Below, piece by piece: positions 10,544-19,570 of a DNA stretch of 64,000 bases. Each line of letters opens with the position of its first letter. Position 1 is the stretch's first letter. The DNA lies in the NCBI RefSeq assembly GCF_032393985.1, contig NZ_CP135918.1, positions 2,046,001-2,110,000 on the forward strand, read 5' to 3'. The notes under the pieces were generated by a model. That model was not told where the DNA came from and searched no databases. It saw nothing but the letters and a program-made list of their open reading frames with translations. The DNA is from Fischerella sp. JS2. GTDB taxonomy: Bacteria; Cyanobacteriota; Cyanobacteriia; Cyanobacteriales; Nostocaceae. Position numbers and translations under genes: made by a program.

Positions 10544-10993
10544 TGAGTCATCCGAATTTTGGATTTTAGAGCCACTGCGCCCTTAAGGTTCTCCCAGTTA
10601 GCATGTGGCGTGATTGTGGATTGATTCTACTAAATAAATTTGCTGGCTTTTCCCATCCAGAAGTTATTGGTTAAATTCTCCGTCAGGGTAGAAGCCTGAT
10701 AAATTTTACTTAAAAGATACTAAAGATTGTGTTTTTACACCCTGCAATACTGACAAACTAAATGTATTAAGCAAACCCTTTTTAGGGATACCAAAACTAG
10801 TGTAGTTGGATTTTTGTATCTTGGCCCAAGCAATAGACTTTCTTAACAGCTGCCTGTTAATGATGATAATAATCGTAAGTAGTAAATCTAGGGTGGGTAA
10901 TTTCTACCGTCAGGTGGGCAATCCTCGCTCTCCTAGTTTTTCAACAAATTGTTACAATACTTAACAAGTTAACTCCGATGCGGTGGTAAGCTC
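10544..10993. other. Divergent intergenic region, promoters expected
   Basis: 450 bp between recN (minus) and the UbiB-like gene (plus). It must hold both promoters. I see no coding frame, no clear RNA gene and no strong repeat. Confidence 0.5.
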
Positions 10994-12985
10994 ATGAATG
11001 CGAAGACTGTTTCCCCTACTTCCCTGCAAATAGATCATGAAGTAGTTCCAGAAAATGGTACACAAACATCCATTGTGAGTTTACCAGCAGCAGAAGAAAT
11101 TCCAAAACCCAATGCAGTGCTGGTAATTTCAGAAAGTGAATTTGAGGCGTTAAGATACAACCCTCAGAATATAGCGACCTATTACGGTAGCCGCCCCCTG
11201 AAAGTTTTACGACGCATCATTACAGTTTTAACGCCAGCAATCAGATTTGCTTTGGGTATATGGTGGGATAATAAACGGGGAATTGTAGTCAAAAATGACC
11301 GTCGCCGGGCAATTCAATTGCGACAAATCCTGACCAAGCTAGGGCCTGCCTACATTAAAATTGGACAAGCTCTATCTACTCGACCAGATTTGGTTCCTCC
11401 AACGTATTTAGAGGAACTGACGCAGTTACAAGACAAATTACCGCCTTTTCCGAATGAAATAGCTTACCAGTTCATCCAAGAAGAACTAGGCGCACCTCCT
11501 CAAGAAATTTATACCGAACTTTCGCCAGAACCAATCGCTGCTGCTTCCTTGGGACAAGTTTATAAAGGTAAGCTAAGTACTGGCGAAGAAGTTGCCGTTA
11601 AAGTCCAACGTCCCGACCTCCGAGAACGCATTACTATTGACTTATATATTCTGCGCCGACTAGCAGGATGGGCACAGAAAAACTTTAAACGTATCCGTAG
11701 TGATTTGGTGGGTATCCTCGATGAATTGGGCGATCGCATCTTTGAAGAGATGGATTATATTCACGAAGGAGAAAACGCTGAGCGCTTTTATCAGTTATAC
11801 GGTCATCTAAAAGATGTTTATGTACCAAAAATTTACTGGGAATACACTAATCGTCGGGTTTTGACGATGGAGTGGATCGAAGGTACGAAATTAACTAATA
11901 CAGAAGAAATCAAAGCCGAAGGTATAGACGCCCGCTATTTAATTGAGGTAGGGGTACAGTGTTCATTACGACAGTTGTTGGAACACGGATTTTTCCACGC
12001 TGATCCCCATCCTGGTAATTTGCTTGCTACCCGCGATGGGAAATTGGCGTATCTCGACTTTGGGATGATGAGTGAAATTAAGCCACCCCAGCGTTACGGC
12101 TTAATTGAAGCGATCGTCCACGTCGTTAACCGTGACTTTGAAGGTTTAGCTAACGACTACGTGAAGCTAGATTTTCTCTCACCGGATACAGACTTAACAC
12201 CAATTATTCCCGCATTTGCTAGAGTCTTTGCTGATGCTCAAGGTGCTAGCGTTGCAGAATTAAACATCAAAAGCATCACCGATCAACTATCAGAATTGAT
12301 GTATGAGTATCCCTTCCGTGTTCCGCCCTACTACGCTTTAATCATTCGTTCTTTGGTGACACTGGAAGGGATTGCTATTCATATCGATCCCAACTTTAAG
12401 GTGTTGAGTGAAGCGTATCCCTATGTCGCCAAACGCTTGTTAACAGATCCTTCACCAGAATTAAGAGCATCTCTGCGAGACTTATTATTTAAAGAAGGAC
12501 GTTTTCGTTGGAACCGCTTGGAAAACTTATTACGTAATGCCCGTAACAACCAAGACTATGATTTTAACTTGGTGTTGAATCAGGGAGTTGATTTTCTTTC
12601 TTCCGAACGTGGTAGTTTTATTCGCGATCGCCTCATAGATGAATTAATCAAAAGTGCAGAAGCCTTGAGTAAAAATGTTCTGCATAACTTTACTTACCTA
12701 CTTCGGGAAAGAGTCGGTGTCACAGCCATTAACGAAACTCCCGCCGCTACCGACGAACAACAACAAACTTTGGAGCATATTAAACGGATATTAAATATTC
12801 TCCGGGAAACCCGTGGCTTTGACCCAGCCCAGCTTGCACCCCAAATTGTGCAAATTGCGCTCAATCCAGGTATACAGCGTTTGGGACAGCAAATAGCAGG
12901 TCAGTTGTTGCAAAAAGCGGCCGCCAGGTTGATTCGGGAATTATTAGCATCGGAGGAAAGCGATCGCAGTTTCGAGGTTGGTTAA
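10994..12985 (+). CDS. ABC1/UbiB/AarF family atypical kinase
   Basis: A 663-residue protein of the protein-kinase-like UbiB (ADCK/COQ8) family. Seen are the KxGQ motif (GPAYIKIGQALSTRPDL), the Ala-rich nucleotide loop PIAAASLGQVY, the lysine strand VAVKVQRP, and the catalytic/metal motifs ADPHPGN and YLDFGMM. In cyanobacteria and plastids this family (ABC1K) supports quinone and prenyl-lipid metabolism and redox adaptation, probably by ATPase action. The C-terminal extension (after about residue 500) is helical and lacks motifs I know. ATG at 10994 follows GGTGG. Several paralogues per genome are normal. Confidence 0.9.
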   Translation: MNAKTVSPTSLQIDHEVVPENGTQTSIVSLPAAEEIPKPNAVLVISESEFEALRYNPQNIATYYGSRPLKVLRRIITVLTPAIRFALGIWWDNKRGIVVKNDRRRAIQLRQILTKLGPAYIKIGQALSTRPDLVPPTYLEELTQLQDKLPPFPNEIAYQFIQEELGAPPQEIYTELSPEPIAAASLGQVYKGKLSTGEEVAVKVQRPDLRERITIDLYILRRLAGWAQKNFKRIRSDLVGILDELGDRIFEEMDYIHEGENAERFYQLYGHLKDVYVPKIYWEYTNRRVLTMEWIEGTKLTNTEEIKAEGIDARYLIEVGVQCSLRQLLEHGFFHADPHPGNLLATRDGKLAYLDFGMMSEIKPPQRYGLIEAIVHVVNRDFEGLANDYVKLDFLSPDTDLTPIIPAFARVFADAQGASVAELNIKSITDQLSELMYEYPFRVPPYYALIIRSLVTLEGIAIHIDPNFKVLSEAYPYVAKRLLTDPSPELRASLRDLLFKEGRFRWNRLENLLRNARNNQDYDFNLVLNQGVDFLSSERGSFIRDRLIDELIKSAEALSKNVLHNFTYLLRERVGVTAINETPAATDEQQQTLEHIKRILNILRETRGFDPAQLAPQIVQIALNPGIQRLGQQIAGQLLQKAAARLIRELLASEESDRSFEVG

Positions 12986-13360
12986 TATTATGTGCTGCCT
13001 TCTGGAGTCACAATCTCTTTTCGGATCAGTTTTTTAACATTTTTTCATAAACTTCTTGCTCTTGTGGAATGAAACAGCCCTAAGCGTGAACGGGGGAAGA
13101 TCTAGTCCCCCCGTCAACGCTTAGGGTTAGGGTGGGGTAAAAAATATTTGTACAAGAAGTCTACTGAAAATTTATGCGATCGCACAGATCACCAAATCCT
13201 TGGATGATCGCTCTCACAAAAAGGCATTGTGCTACGAATACAACGCCCCATATTATTTCATAAGTAATACAAATCCTCTCCCTTGTCTCTCTTGTCTTGT
13301 CAACAAATGTATCAGACTTATGGTGAAGCGGTATGATTCAGATAAGCCTGAGCAAAAAAT
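12986..13360. other. Intergenic region with large hairpin and dispersed repeat
   Basis: 375 bp between two plus-strand genes. It contains the inverted repeat at 13078-13126 and the repeat word TTAGGGTTAGGGTGGGG just after it. No coding frame seen. Confidence 0.55.
13078..13126. repeat. Inverted repeat CCCTAAGCGT...ACGCTTAGGG
   Basis: The left arm (13078-13096) CCCTAAGCGTGAACGGGGG pairs with the right arm (13107-13126) CCCCCGTCAACGCTTAGGG apart from a small mismatch. No T-run follows, so it is not a standard terminator. The right arm leads directly into the dispersed GGTTAGGGTGGGGTAA word (13122-13140), so the hairpin is part of that repeat family. Confidence 0.7.
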
Positions 13361-15165
13361 ATGTTGAGAGGAAAACGCCGGATTATTTGGCGTTACAGTA
13401 TTGCAGTTTTAACAGTAGCGATCGCGTTACTGGGTAAACTGCTGCTGAATTATTTGTCTGGTCAACTAAGAGAAACTCCATTTTTACTATTTTTTGCTGC
13501 CATTATGGCGACTAGCCACTATGGAGGAATCGGCCCTGGTATCTTGGCAGTTGTTTTATCTAGTTTATTAAGTAGTTATTTTTTCTTAACTCCAGCTAAA
13601 TCATTATTCAGCAGTAATCCTTGGACAAATCTCCAGCTAGTTATATTTTTGGTAGAAGGGCTATTTCTTGTTGCACTAATTAACTCTTTTAAGACTTCTC
13701 GGCGAAATAACCAAGTAATTAACCAGCAATTGCTCCTAAGTGAAGACAAAAGTCGTCAGCATCAAGAATTGTTGCATTTAATTGCTAACTCCTTGCCAGT
13801 CTGCATTTCTTATATTGATAGCCAGCAACGCTATCAGTTTATTAACAAAACCTACAAAGATTGGTTTGGCTTATCTCCAGAGGAAATCTACGGTCAGCAC
13901 TTAGTAGAAGTTGTGGGAGAAGCAGCCTATCAAATCATTAAAGACAAAGTAGAGCGCGCCCTAGCAGGTAATTTAGTTGAATATGAAGCAGAACTTCCCT
14001 ACCGCGAAGGAGGTACACGCTATATCAACGCAATTCTTGTTCCCGACATTGCCGAAAATGGTTCGGTGAGAGGCTATTGTGGGTTAGTTATAGATATTAG
14101 CGATCGCAAGCGAGCTGAAATAGAAATTAAGCAACTCAACGAAAACTTAGAACAGAAAGTCAGAGAACGCACCATACAACTGCAAGAAGTCAATCAAGAA
14201 TTGGAAGCCTTTAGCTACACAGTTTCTCATGATTTACGCGCTCCACTCCGTGCCATGCAAGGACTAGCCCAAGCTTTACAAGAAGATTACAGTTTTTATC
14301 TAGATAAAACAGGACAAGAATACACCCAGCGTATTGTCACCGCAGCTGCACGCATGGACACCTTGATTCTGGATTTGCTTGCTTATAGTCGTCTGGGACG
14401 CAGCGAAATTTGGTTACAACGGCTGAGTTTGGACAGTGCGATCACTGAGGCACTCAAGGAATTACACTCAGAGATACAAGCTGCCCAAGCACACATCACC
14501 ATCGAGTCACCTTTACCGATTGTGAAAGCACATCGCACTATCTTAGTACAGGTATTGATTAATTTGATTAGTAATGCCATTAAGTTTGTGGCTGCTGATA
14601 TTCAACCCCAAGTGCGGATATGGGCAAAGGAGAGAGTAGAGGGAGAAGGGAGACTAGAAGGACTAGGGGGACTAGGAGGACAAGGAGGACTAGGGGAGTA
14701 GGGAAAGAAAATACTTTTTATCTTCTCACACCCCCACACCTCACACCTCTCACACCCCCACCTCCCCACTGCCCCTAATCCCCAACGCCTCTTTCTTTAT
14801 GCCGGGGGACCCGTCCACCGCACTGGCTCCTCCCTTGGGGGAGTGGGACCCCCGAGTTCCCCATCTCCCACCTCTTCACAAACCTCCACCTCTAAAAATG
14901 GGTGCGTCTTTGGGTAGAAGACAATGGAATTGGCATTGCTAGCCAACATCAAGAACGAATATTCAGAACCTTTGAGCGCTTGCATGGCATAGAATCTTAT
15001 CCGGGAACTGGTATCGGTTTAGCGATTATTAAGCGAGGTATTGAGCGTATGGGAGGTAGGGTAGGAGTTGAATCGCAATTAGGGCAGGGTAGCCGATTTT
15101 GGTTTGAGTTACCACAAGGTGATGCAAACAGCGAGCAGTTAACAGTTATTACTCAGAAAAACTGA
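13361..15165 (+). pseudogene. DUF4118-PAS sensor histidine kinase, interrupted by repeat DNA
   Basis: The first frame (13361-14701) encodes a KdpD-like four-helix membrane domain (residues 10-110), a PAS domain (about 135-250), a coiled coil, a HisKA domain with FSYTVSHDLRAPL and the N box of the ATPase domain (VLINLISNAIKFV). After PQVRIWAKERV it runs into Gly-rich repeat translation and stops. The rest of the ATPase domain ([24 protein letters not shown]) resumes at about 14896 in another frame, behind an in-frame TAA. About 270 bp of low-complexity DNA (about 14626-14895) therefore splits the gene between the N and G1 boxes. Without those boxes together the kinase should be dead, unless assembly error explains it. 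It heads the signalling island. Confidence 0.85.
14626..14895. repeat. Low-complexity repeat insertion inside kinase gene
   Basis: G-rich words (GGACTAGGGGGACTAGGAGG) switch to C-rich words (CACACCTCACACCTCTCACACC) and then to a block at 14830-14871 found again, inverted and identical over 42 bases, at 19249-19290. The edges are set by where conserved kinase sequence stops and resumes, so they are accurate to about ten bases. No transposase and no clear terminal inverted repeats are visible. Confidence 0.75.
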
Positions 15166-15195
15166 TAACTGATAACTGATAACTGATAACTGTAA
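15161..15195. repeat. Heptamer tandem repeat, ACTGATA x4-5
   Basis: Four perfect ACTGATA units followed by ACTGTAA, starting at the stop codon of the kinase remnant. Typical short tandemly repeated repetitive DNA of heterocystous cyanobacteria. Confidence 0.85.
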
Positions 15196-15205
15196 AGTTA
15201 TAATC

Positions 15206-15221
15206 TGTACGCTAACGTACT
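15206..15221. promoter_or_regulatory. Candidate operator TGTACG-CTAA-CGTACT, site 1
   Basis: A 6-4-6 inverted repeat with one mismatch at the last base, 143 bp upstream of the first Crp/Fnr-type gene. The same architecture recurs before the next two genes (16141, 16977). Its symmetry suits a dimeric helix-turn-helix protein; the adjacent Crp-type regulators are the obvious candidates. Binding is inferred. Confidence 0.65.
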
Positions 15222-15364
15222 AATCTTCCACTAGGAAGAAGAAGTAGTTTGCAAATTTTTATTAACCTATGACAATTTCTCACGTCGTCACTAGCTCTCA
15301 GAGGATGCTTCCTATTCTCTAGCAGTTACGTGCCGTCCTGACTGTTCTGCCAACAGACTACAGC

Positions 15365-16078
15365 ATGTCTCCATCCGATAGCGATCCCAGGTCGATTAAT
15401 CAACTCTTGGCATCTTTACCGGATGAGGAGTATCAGCACCTGGCTCCCCATCTAGAATACATAAGGCTCTCTCAGGGGCAAATTCTCCATGATCGTGGGG
15501 AAGTGATTCAACAAGTCTACTTTCCCACCCGCTCGATGATATCTTTAATTTCCGTTCTCAAGGATAACTCAACCACCGAATTTGCAATGGTGGGCAATGA
15601 GGGCATGATTGGCATTCCGGCTTTTTTAGGCGGTAAATTTACTAATAGCCGAGCGCTGGTACAAGTAGCAGAAGGCGCTTTCAAAATGGATGCTGAAATC
15701 CTACAGCGTGAATTTGAGCGGGGGGGAGTGTTGCAAAAAAAACTGCTACTGTATACCCAAGCACTCTTAACCCAGATTGGCCAGAACGCAGTTTGCAAAT
15801 TTCACCATTCCACTGAACAACAACTTGCCCGTTGGCTGCTTTGCGTTCACGATTGTCTTGGTCGAGATGAGATTTTTTTAACTCAGCAGTATATAGCTGA
15901 TCTATTGGGAACCCGTCGTGCCACAGTCACAGTTGCAGCTGGTAATTTGCAAGAAGAAGGCATGATCCGCTACAGTCGTGGAAAAATCATAATTTTGAAC
16001 CGAACTGCACTAGAAGCAACTGCTTGCGAGTGTTATGGCATAGTAACAGACGAGTTTGCTCGGCTGCTCAATCTTTAA
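15365..16078 (+). CDS. Crp/Fnr family transcriptional regulator, paralogue 1
   Basis: A 237-residue two-domain regulator. Residues 10-140 form a cyclic-nucleotide-binding-like beta roll (QHLAPHLEYIRLSQGQILHDRGE, written here as two parts: QHLAPHLEYIRLS and QGQILHDRGE); the classical phosphate cassette with its Arg-Ser pair is not recognisable, so cAMP binding is doubtful. A C-helix (KKLLLYTQALLTQIGQ) leads to a winged helix with LTQQYIADLLGTRRATVTVA. The recognition helix is almost identical to that of the next gene, so the two proteins probably share DNA targets. The ATG at 15365 is preceded by no strong ribosome site. A TGTACG inverted repeat lies 143 bp upstream. Confidence 0.88.
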   Translation: MSPSDSDPRSINQLLASLPDEEYQHLAPHLEYIRLSQGQILHDRGEVIQQVYFPTRSMISLISVLKDNSTTEFAMVGNEGMIGIPAFLGGKFTNSRALVQVAEGAFKMDAEILQREFERGGVLQKKLLLYTQALLTQIGQNAVCKFHHSTEQQLARWLLCVHDCLGRDEIFLTQQYIADLLGTRRATVTVAAGNLQEEGMIRYSRGKIIILNRTALEATACECYGIVTDEFARLLNL

Positions 16079-16140
16079 CAGTTATCAGTTATCAGTTAAC
16101 AGTTACCAGTGATCATCTATCACTGATTGAATGTCACTTA

Positions 16141-16156
16141 TGTACGGAACCGTACA
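16141..16156. promoter_or_regulatory. Candidate operator TGTACG-GAAC-CGTACA, site 2
   Basis: A perfect 6-4-6 inverted repeat, 63 bp upstream of the second Crp/Fnr-type gene and after the ACAGTTATCAGT repeats that follow the first one. Same arms as site 3 and, apart from one base, site 1. Confidence 0.72.
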
Positions 16157-16219
16157 GACAGGGTTACTCCAGCCATGTCAATTTAAGATGCTTGATTTAG
16201 AATTGATGGAAGCGATGCC

Positions 16220-16918
16220 GTGCTAGTTAATCAGCTACTGCTGGCTTTACCAGAGTCGGAGTTCCAACGCCTTGCTCCCCATCTAGAAGAGGTGTCACTT
16301 TCCCTTGGTCAAGTTCTTTATGAAGCAGGGGAAAATATTAAGCATGTCTATTTCCCGAATCGAGCAATGGTGTCTTTAATAGCTGTCCTTGAAGATGGTT
16401 CGACAACAGAAGTTGGTATGGTGGGTAGCAATGGAGTTGTAGGCTATCCCGCATTTTTAGGAGGCGACCTCACAACAACTCGCACAATCGTGCAAGTGGC
16501 TGGTACTGCCATGAAAATAGATGCCAAGATCCTCAAACGGGAATTTTATCGTGGTGGAGTTCTGCAAAGGCAATTACTACTATATACCCAGGCCTTACTT
16601 ACCCAAATTAGTCAAACGGCTGCCTGCAACCGTCATCATTCCTTAGAAGCACGACTTGCCCGTTGGCTGCTCACAGCCCAAGACCACACAGCTTCTGATA
16701 CTATACAAGTCACTCAAGAGTTTATTGCTGAGTTATTAGGTACGCGACGCTCTGGTGTGACTGTGGCAGCTGGCTTATTGCAACAAGCAGGTATTATCCG
16801 CTACAGCCGAGGTCGGATTACGATTCTCAATCGCCTGGCTTTAGAGGCAACTGCTTGTGAGTGTTACGGTTTTATTAGAAAGGAATTTGATCGCTTGCTA
16901 AACGAAGAGCAAAAATAA
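16220..16918 (+). CDS. Crp/Fnr family transcriptional regulator, paralogue 2
   Basis: A 232-residue paralogue of the preceding gene, aligned over its full length (PHLEEVSLSLGQVLYEAGE; YFPNRAMVSLIAVLEDGSTT; winged helix VTQEFIAELLGTRRSGVTVA; shared end ALEATACECYG). Tandem duplication is the simple reading. The start is GTG at 16220; an in-frame stop lies at 16193-16195 and no ATG is available, so GTG is the likely choice. As in paralogue 1 the canonical cAMP phosphate cassette is not seen, so the signal is unknown. The perfect inverted repeat at 16141-16156 would suit autoregulation or cross-regulation. Confidence 0.88.
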   Translation: MLVNQLLLALPESEFQRLAPHLEEVSLSLGQVLYEAGENIKHVYFPNRAMVSLIAVLEDGSTTEVGMVGSNGVVGYPAFLGGDLTTTRTIVQVAGTAMKIDAKILKREFYRGGVLQRQLLLYTQALLTQISQTAACNRHHSLEARLARWLLTAQDHTASDTIQVTQEFIAELLGTRRSGVTVAAGLLQQAGIIRYSRGRITILNRLALEATACECYGFIRKEFDRLLNEEQK

Positions 16919-16976
16919 GCTATCCCCCCTTTTTGAGCAAGATCAATGAGTCTTTTTGAGAAAAATCTGTGGACTA

Positions 16977-16992
16977 TGTACGCTTCCGTACA
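16977..16992. promoter_or_regulatory. Candidate operator TGTACG-CTTC-CGTACA, site 3
   Basis: A perfect 6-4-6 inverted repeat, 59 bp after the second Crp-type gene and 180 bp before the CheY-like gene. It extends the possible regulon to the response regulators downstream. Confidence 0.72.
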
Positions 16993-17171
16993 GAGCGATT
17001 ATGAGATTTATGTCATGCTATAAAAGTCTTTCTATGACCGTCCTCTGGAATAGTAAATACATTTGACTACTAAACACTGATATGAAAACTCTGTTTAGCA
17101 CAACCAAATTTTCTACTATTTATTTCTCTACTGGTGGTCTCCAGAAATAGAAAATAAGGAGCCAGCTTGTA

Positions 17172-17627
17172 ATGATGAGTCATAGTGAATTTAGCATCTT
17201 GCTGGTAGAAGACGACCCCAATGATATTTTCTTGATAGAGAGGGCATTTCGTCGGGCAAATTTGAAGCACTCCATCCATGTTGTTAAAGATGGAGATGAG
17301 GCAGTTATGTACCTTAAAGGTCAAAGCTGTTATACAGAAAGAGAAAATTATCCATTACCAGCGTTAATATTACTAGATTTAAAACTACCACGTCGTTCTG
17401 GTCTAGAAGTTCTAGAATGGCTCAAGCAACAGCCGTTACTCAAACGAATCCCAGTTGTAGTTCTCACATCTTCGCGAGAAAATATTGATGTTGACCGTGC
17501 TTATGATATGGGGGTAAACTCCTATCTGATTAAACCTGTTGCATTTAATGCTTTACAGGAGATGATGCAGGCACTCGACTCCTACTGGCTACAATTTAAT
17601 CAGTATCCTTCTGTTTATTTGAGTTAA
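17172..17627 (+). CDS. Single-domain response regulator (Rcp1/CheY-like)
   Basis: A 151-residue stand-alone receiver domain. The acidic pair is in LLVEDDPNDIFL, the phosphoacceptor is Asp69 in LILLDLKLPRRSG, and the switch residues are in VVLTSS and YLIKPV. The PNDIFLIERAF and PRRSGLEVLEW features are typical of the Rcp1-like group that partners cyanobacterial phytochromes and hybrid kinases. It probably takes phosphate from one of the two kinases downstream. Start ATG at 17172 or 17175; nothing separates them. It is preceded by operator-like site 3 and followed by a heptamer array. Confidence 0.9.
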   Translation: MMSHSEFSILLVEDDPNDIFLIERAFRRANLKHSIHVVKDGDEAVMYLKGQSCYTERENYPLPALILLDLKLPRRSGLEVLEWLKQQPLLKRIPVVVLTSSRENIDVDRAYDMGVNSYLIKPVAFNALQEMMQALDSYWLQFNQYPSVYLS

Positions 17628-17630
17628 TCT

Positions 17631-17672
17631 CAGAAGGCAGAAGGCAGAAGGCAGAAGGCAGAAGGCAGAAGG
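17631..17672. repeat. Heptamer tandem repeat, CAGAAGG x6
   Basis: Six perfect head-to-tail CAGAAGG units, a few bases after the response regulator stop. Related words occur near 29218-29240 (GGCAGGAGGCAGAAGG). Confidence 0.95.
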
Positions 17673-17743
17673 AATATTCTTAATATTTTCCATCTCCCTA
17701 TCATCCCATCTCCCTATCTCCAGTCAATGGGCAATAACCAGCG

Positions 17744-19243
17744 ATGAGTACTCAAAATAATTCAATTCAACGCATTTTGCTGGTAGATGATAACCCAGAC
17801 GATCGCCTGCTGGTGATAAGAGAATTAAGCCGAGAGTTTTCTCAAGCCCAAGTAATAGAAATAGTTGATGCCAATGCATTGCATCTGGCATTAACAGTAC
17901 ATGATTTTGATTTGGTCATTACTGATTATCAACTTAACTGGACAACAGGCTTAGAGGTTTTGCGTGCTGTCAAAGCTCGCGATCGCAATTGTCCTGTGAT
18001 TATGTTTACTAACACTGGTTCCCAGGAAATTGCAGTTGAGGCAATGAAAGCAGGACTAGATGACTACGTAATAAAATCCACAAAACATTTTCTTCGCTTA
18101 AGTCAAGCTGTACGCTTGGTGTGGCAACAATACCAAACTATCCGTAAAGCAGCCCAGTTAGAACTACGGTTACAGTCATTATTGAATCAACTAAGAATTG
18201 GTGTATTTCGCGCTACACCCGAGGCAAAAATTTTAGATGTAAATACGGCATTTCTAAATATTTTGGGTTTGCCATCTTTGGAGGAAGTTCAATCATTTAT
18301 CAGTGAACAACTCTACTCCTTTATGACTGACGAACGCCCTTCTGGGCAAGAGTGGGAGCGGGAGATACAATTCCAACGCCCTGATGGTAAAAACATCTGG
18401 CTACTGTTCAGTGAAACCCAAAATCAGCTACATGGTGAAACCTTTATAGATGGCTTGATGGAAGATATCACAGAGCGCAAGCAATCAGAAGAGGAGATTC
18501 GTCAGTTGAACCAAACTTTAGAACATCGAGTCCAAGAGCGTACAGCCCAATTAGAAGCTATCAACTGTGAACTAGAGGCTTTTGCTTACTCAGTTTCTCA
18601 CGATCTGCGATCGCCTATTCGCCAAATCGATGGATTTGTTAATTTATTAAAAGAACACCTAGAAAATACGACCTGTGATCAAACAAGTTTACGTTACCTG
18701 CAAGCAATTTTAGAATTAACTAACCGGGCAGGTAAACTAGTAGATGATTTGCTGACTTACTCCCGTACTGGACGAGCAGAAATGCACTATTCTATCGTCG
18801 ATATGAACCGTCTAGTTTGGGAGTCAAAGCAACAGATAGAAATGGATTTCCCCCATAGGACTATCATTTGGAATGTTCAGCAACTACCTCATGTGTGGGG
18901 CGATCGCTCTTTATTGCGCCTTGTTTGGCAAAATTTGATTGAAAATGCTGTGAAGTTTACTCAACTGTGCCAGCAACCAATCATTTCCATTGGCAGCATT
19001 GAGGATGAGCATGAAATTATTTTTTTTATTCAAGATAATGGTGTAGGATTTGACATGCAATATGTTAATCGCTTATTTGGTATATTTCAACGCCTTCATA
19101 ACCAAATACAGTTTGAAGGAACAGGCATAGGACTTGCTAATGTCCAACGAATCATTCTCAGACATCGTGGCAGAGTCTGGGCAGAGGGAGATACAAATCA
19201 AGGAGCAAAATTTTACTTTAGCTTACCAAAAGCAAGTACTTAA
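17744..19243 (+). CDS. Receiver-PAS-histidine kinase
   Basis: A 499-residue protein. An N-terminal receiver domain (Asp61 in LVITDYQLNWTTG; DYVIKS) is followed by a PAS domain (about residues 145-250), a coiled coil (LNQTLEHRVQERTAQLEAIN), HisKA with FAYSVSHDLRSPIRQ, and an intact ATPase domain (LVWQNLIENAVKFT, FIQDNGVGFD, GTGIGLANV). The receiver at the N-terminus suggests it is controlled by an upstream kinase, then phosphorylates another regulator, perhaps the CheY-like protein just before it. No membrane segment, so cytoplasmic. ATG at 17744. Confidence 0.92.
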   Translation: MSTQNNSIQRILLVDDNPDDRLLVIRELSREFSQAQVIEIVDANALHLALTVHDFDLVITDYQLNWTTGLEVLRAVKARDRNCPVIMFTNTGSQEIAVEAMKAGLDDYVIKSTKHFLRLSQAVRLVWQQYQTIRKAAQLELRLQSLLNQLRIGVFRATPEAKILDVNTAFLNILGLPSLEEVQSFISEQLYSFMTDERPSGQEWEREIQFQRPDGKNIWLLFSETQNQLHGETFIDGLMEDITERKQSEEEIRQLNQTLEHRVQERTAQLEAINCELEAFAYSVSHDLRSPIRQIDGFVNLLKEHLENTTCDQTSLRYLQAILELTNRAGKLVDDLLTYSRTGRAEMHYSIVDMNRLVWESKQQIEMDFPHRTIIWNVQQLPHVWGDRSLLRLVWQNLIENAVKFTQLCQQPIISIGSIEDEHEIIFFIQDNGVGFDMQYVNRLFGIFQRLHNQIQFEGTGIGLANVQRIILRHRGRVWAEGDTNQGAKFYFSLPKAST

Positions 19244-19570
19244 TCACAGTGGGAGATGGGGAACTCGGGGGTCCCACTCCCCCAAGGGAGTGCGGATTAG
19301 GGGCAATGGGGAGAAAACAATTCAAAATTTAGGAAGAGAGTGTGAGGAGTATGAGGGGTGTGTAGACGCGCCTTCTTCGGCTTCCCGTAGGGTGGAGTAT
19401 GAGGAGTGGAGGAATTACCACCAACCACCAACCACTAACCACTAACAGATTTCTAATCTACATCGACAGCTAGATGTGGAAACTTACTTAATTTCTTGAA
19501 AATAATGCTGCTAGGTTCCTATGAAGTAGGAAATTTGTGGCGTGGCGACACTATTTTAAAAGATAATATC
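19244..19570. other. Intergenic region filled with dispersed repeats
   Basis: It opens with the inverted 42-base block shared with the broken kinase gene (19249-19290), then purine-rich sequence, a GACGCGCCTTCTTCGGCTTC word (about 19364-19385), and CCAACCA/CTAACCA heptamers (about 19420-19446). No gene seen. Confidence 0.6.
19249..19290 (-). repeat. 42-base block, inverted identical copy of 14830-14871
   Basis: Read on the minus strand it begins CTCCCTTGGGGGAGTGGG and ends CCCCATCTCCCAC; every base agrees with 14830-14871. It starts six bases after the stop of the preceding kinase gene. Confidence 0.9.

Noticed and set aside
14741-14765. Resemblance to the Yfr1 motif in CACACCTCACACCTCTCACA
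   Set aside because: It is part of low-complexity repeat DNA and lacks the flanking stems of Yfr1.
14797-14985. 62-codon minus-strand frame in the broken kinase
   Set aside because: Crosses the repeat insert and the antisense of the ATPase domain.
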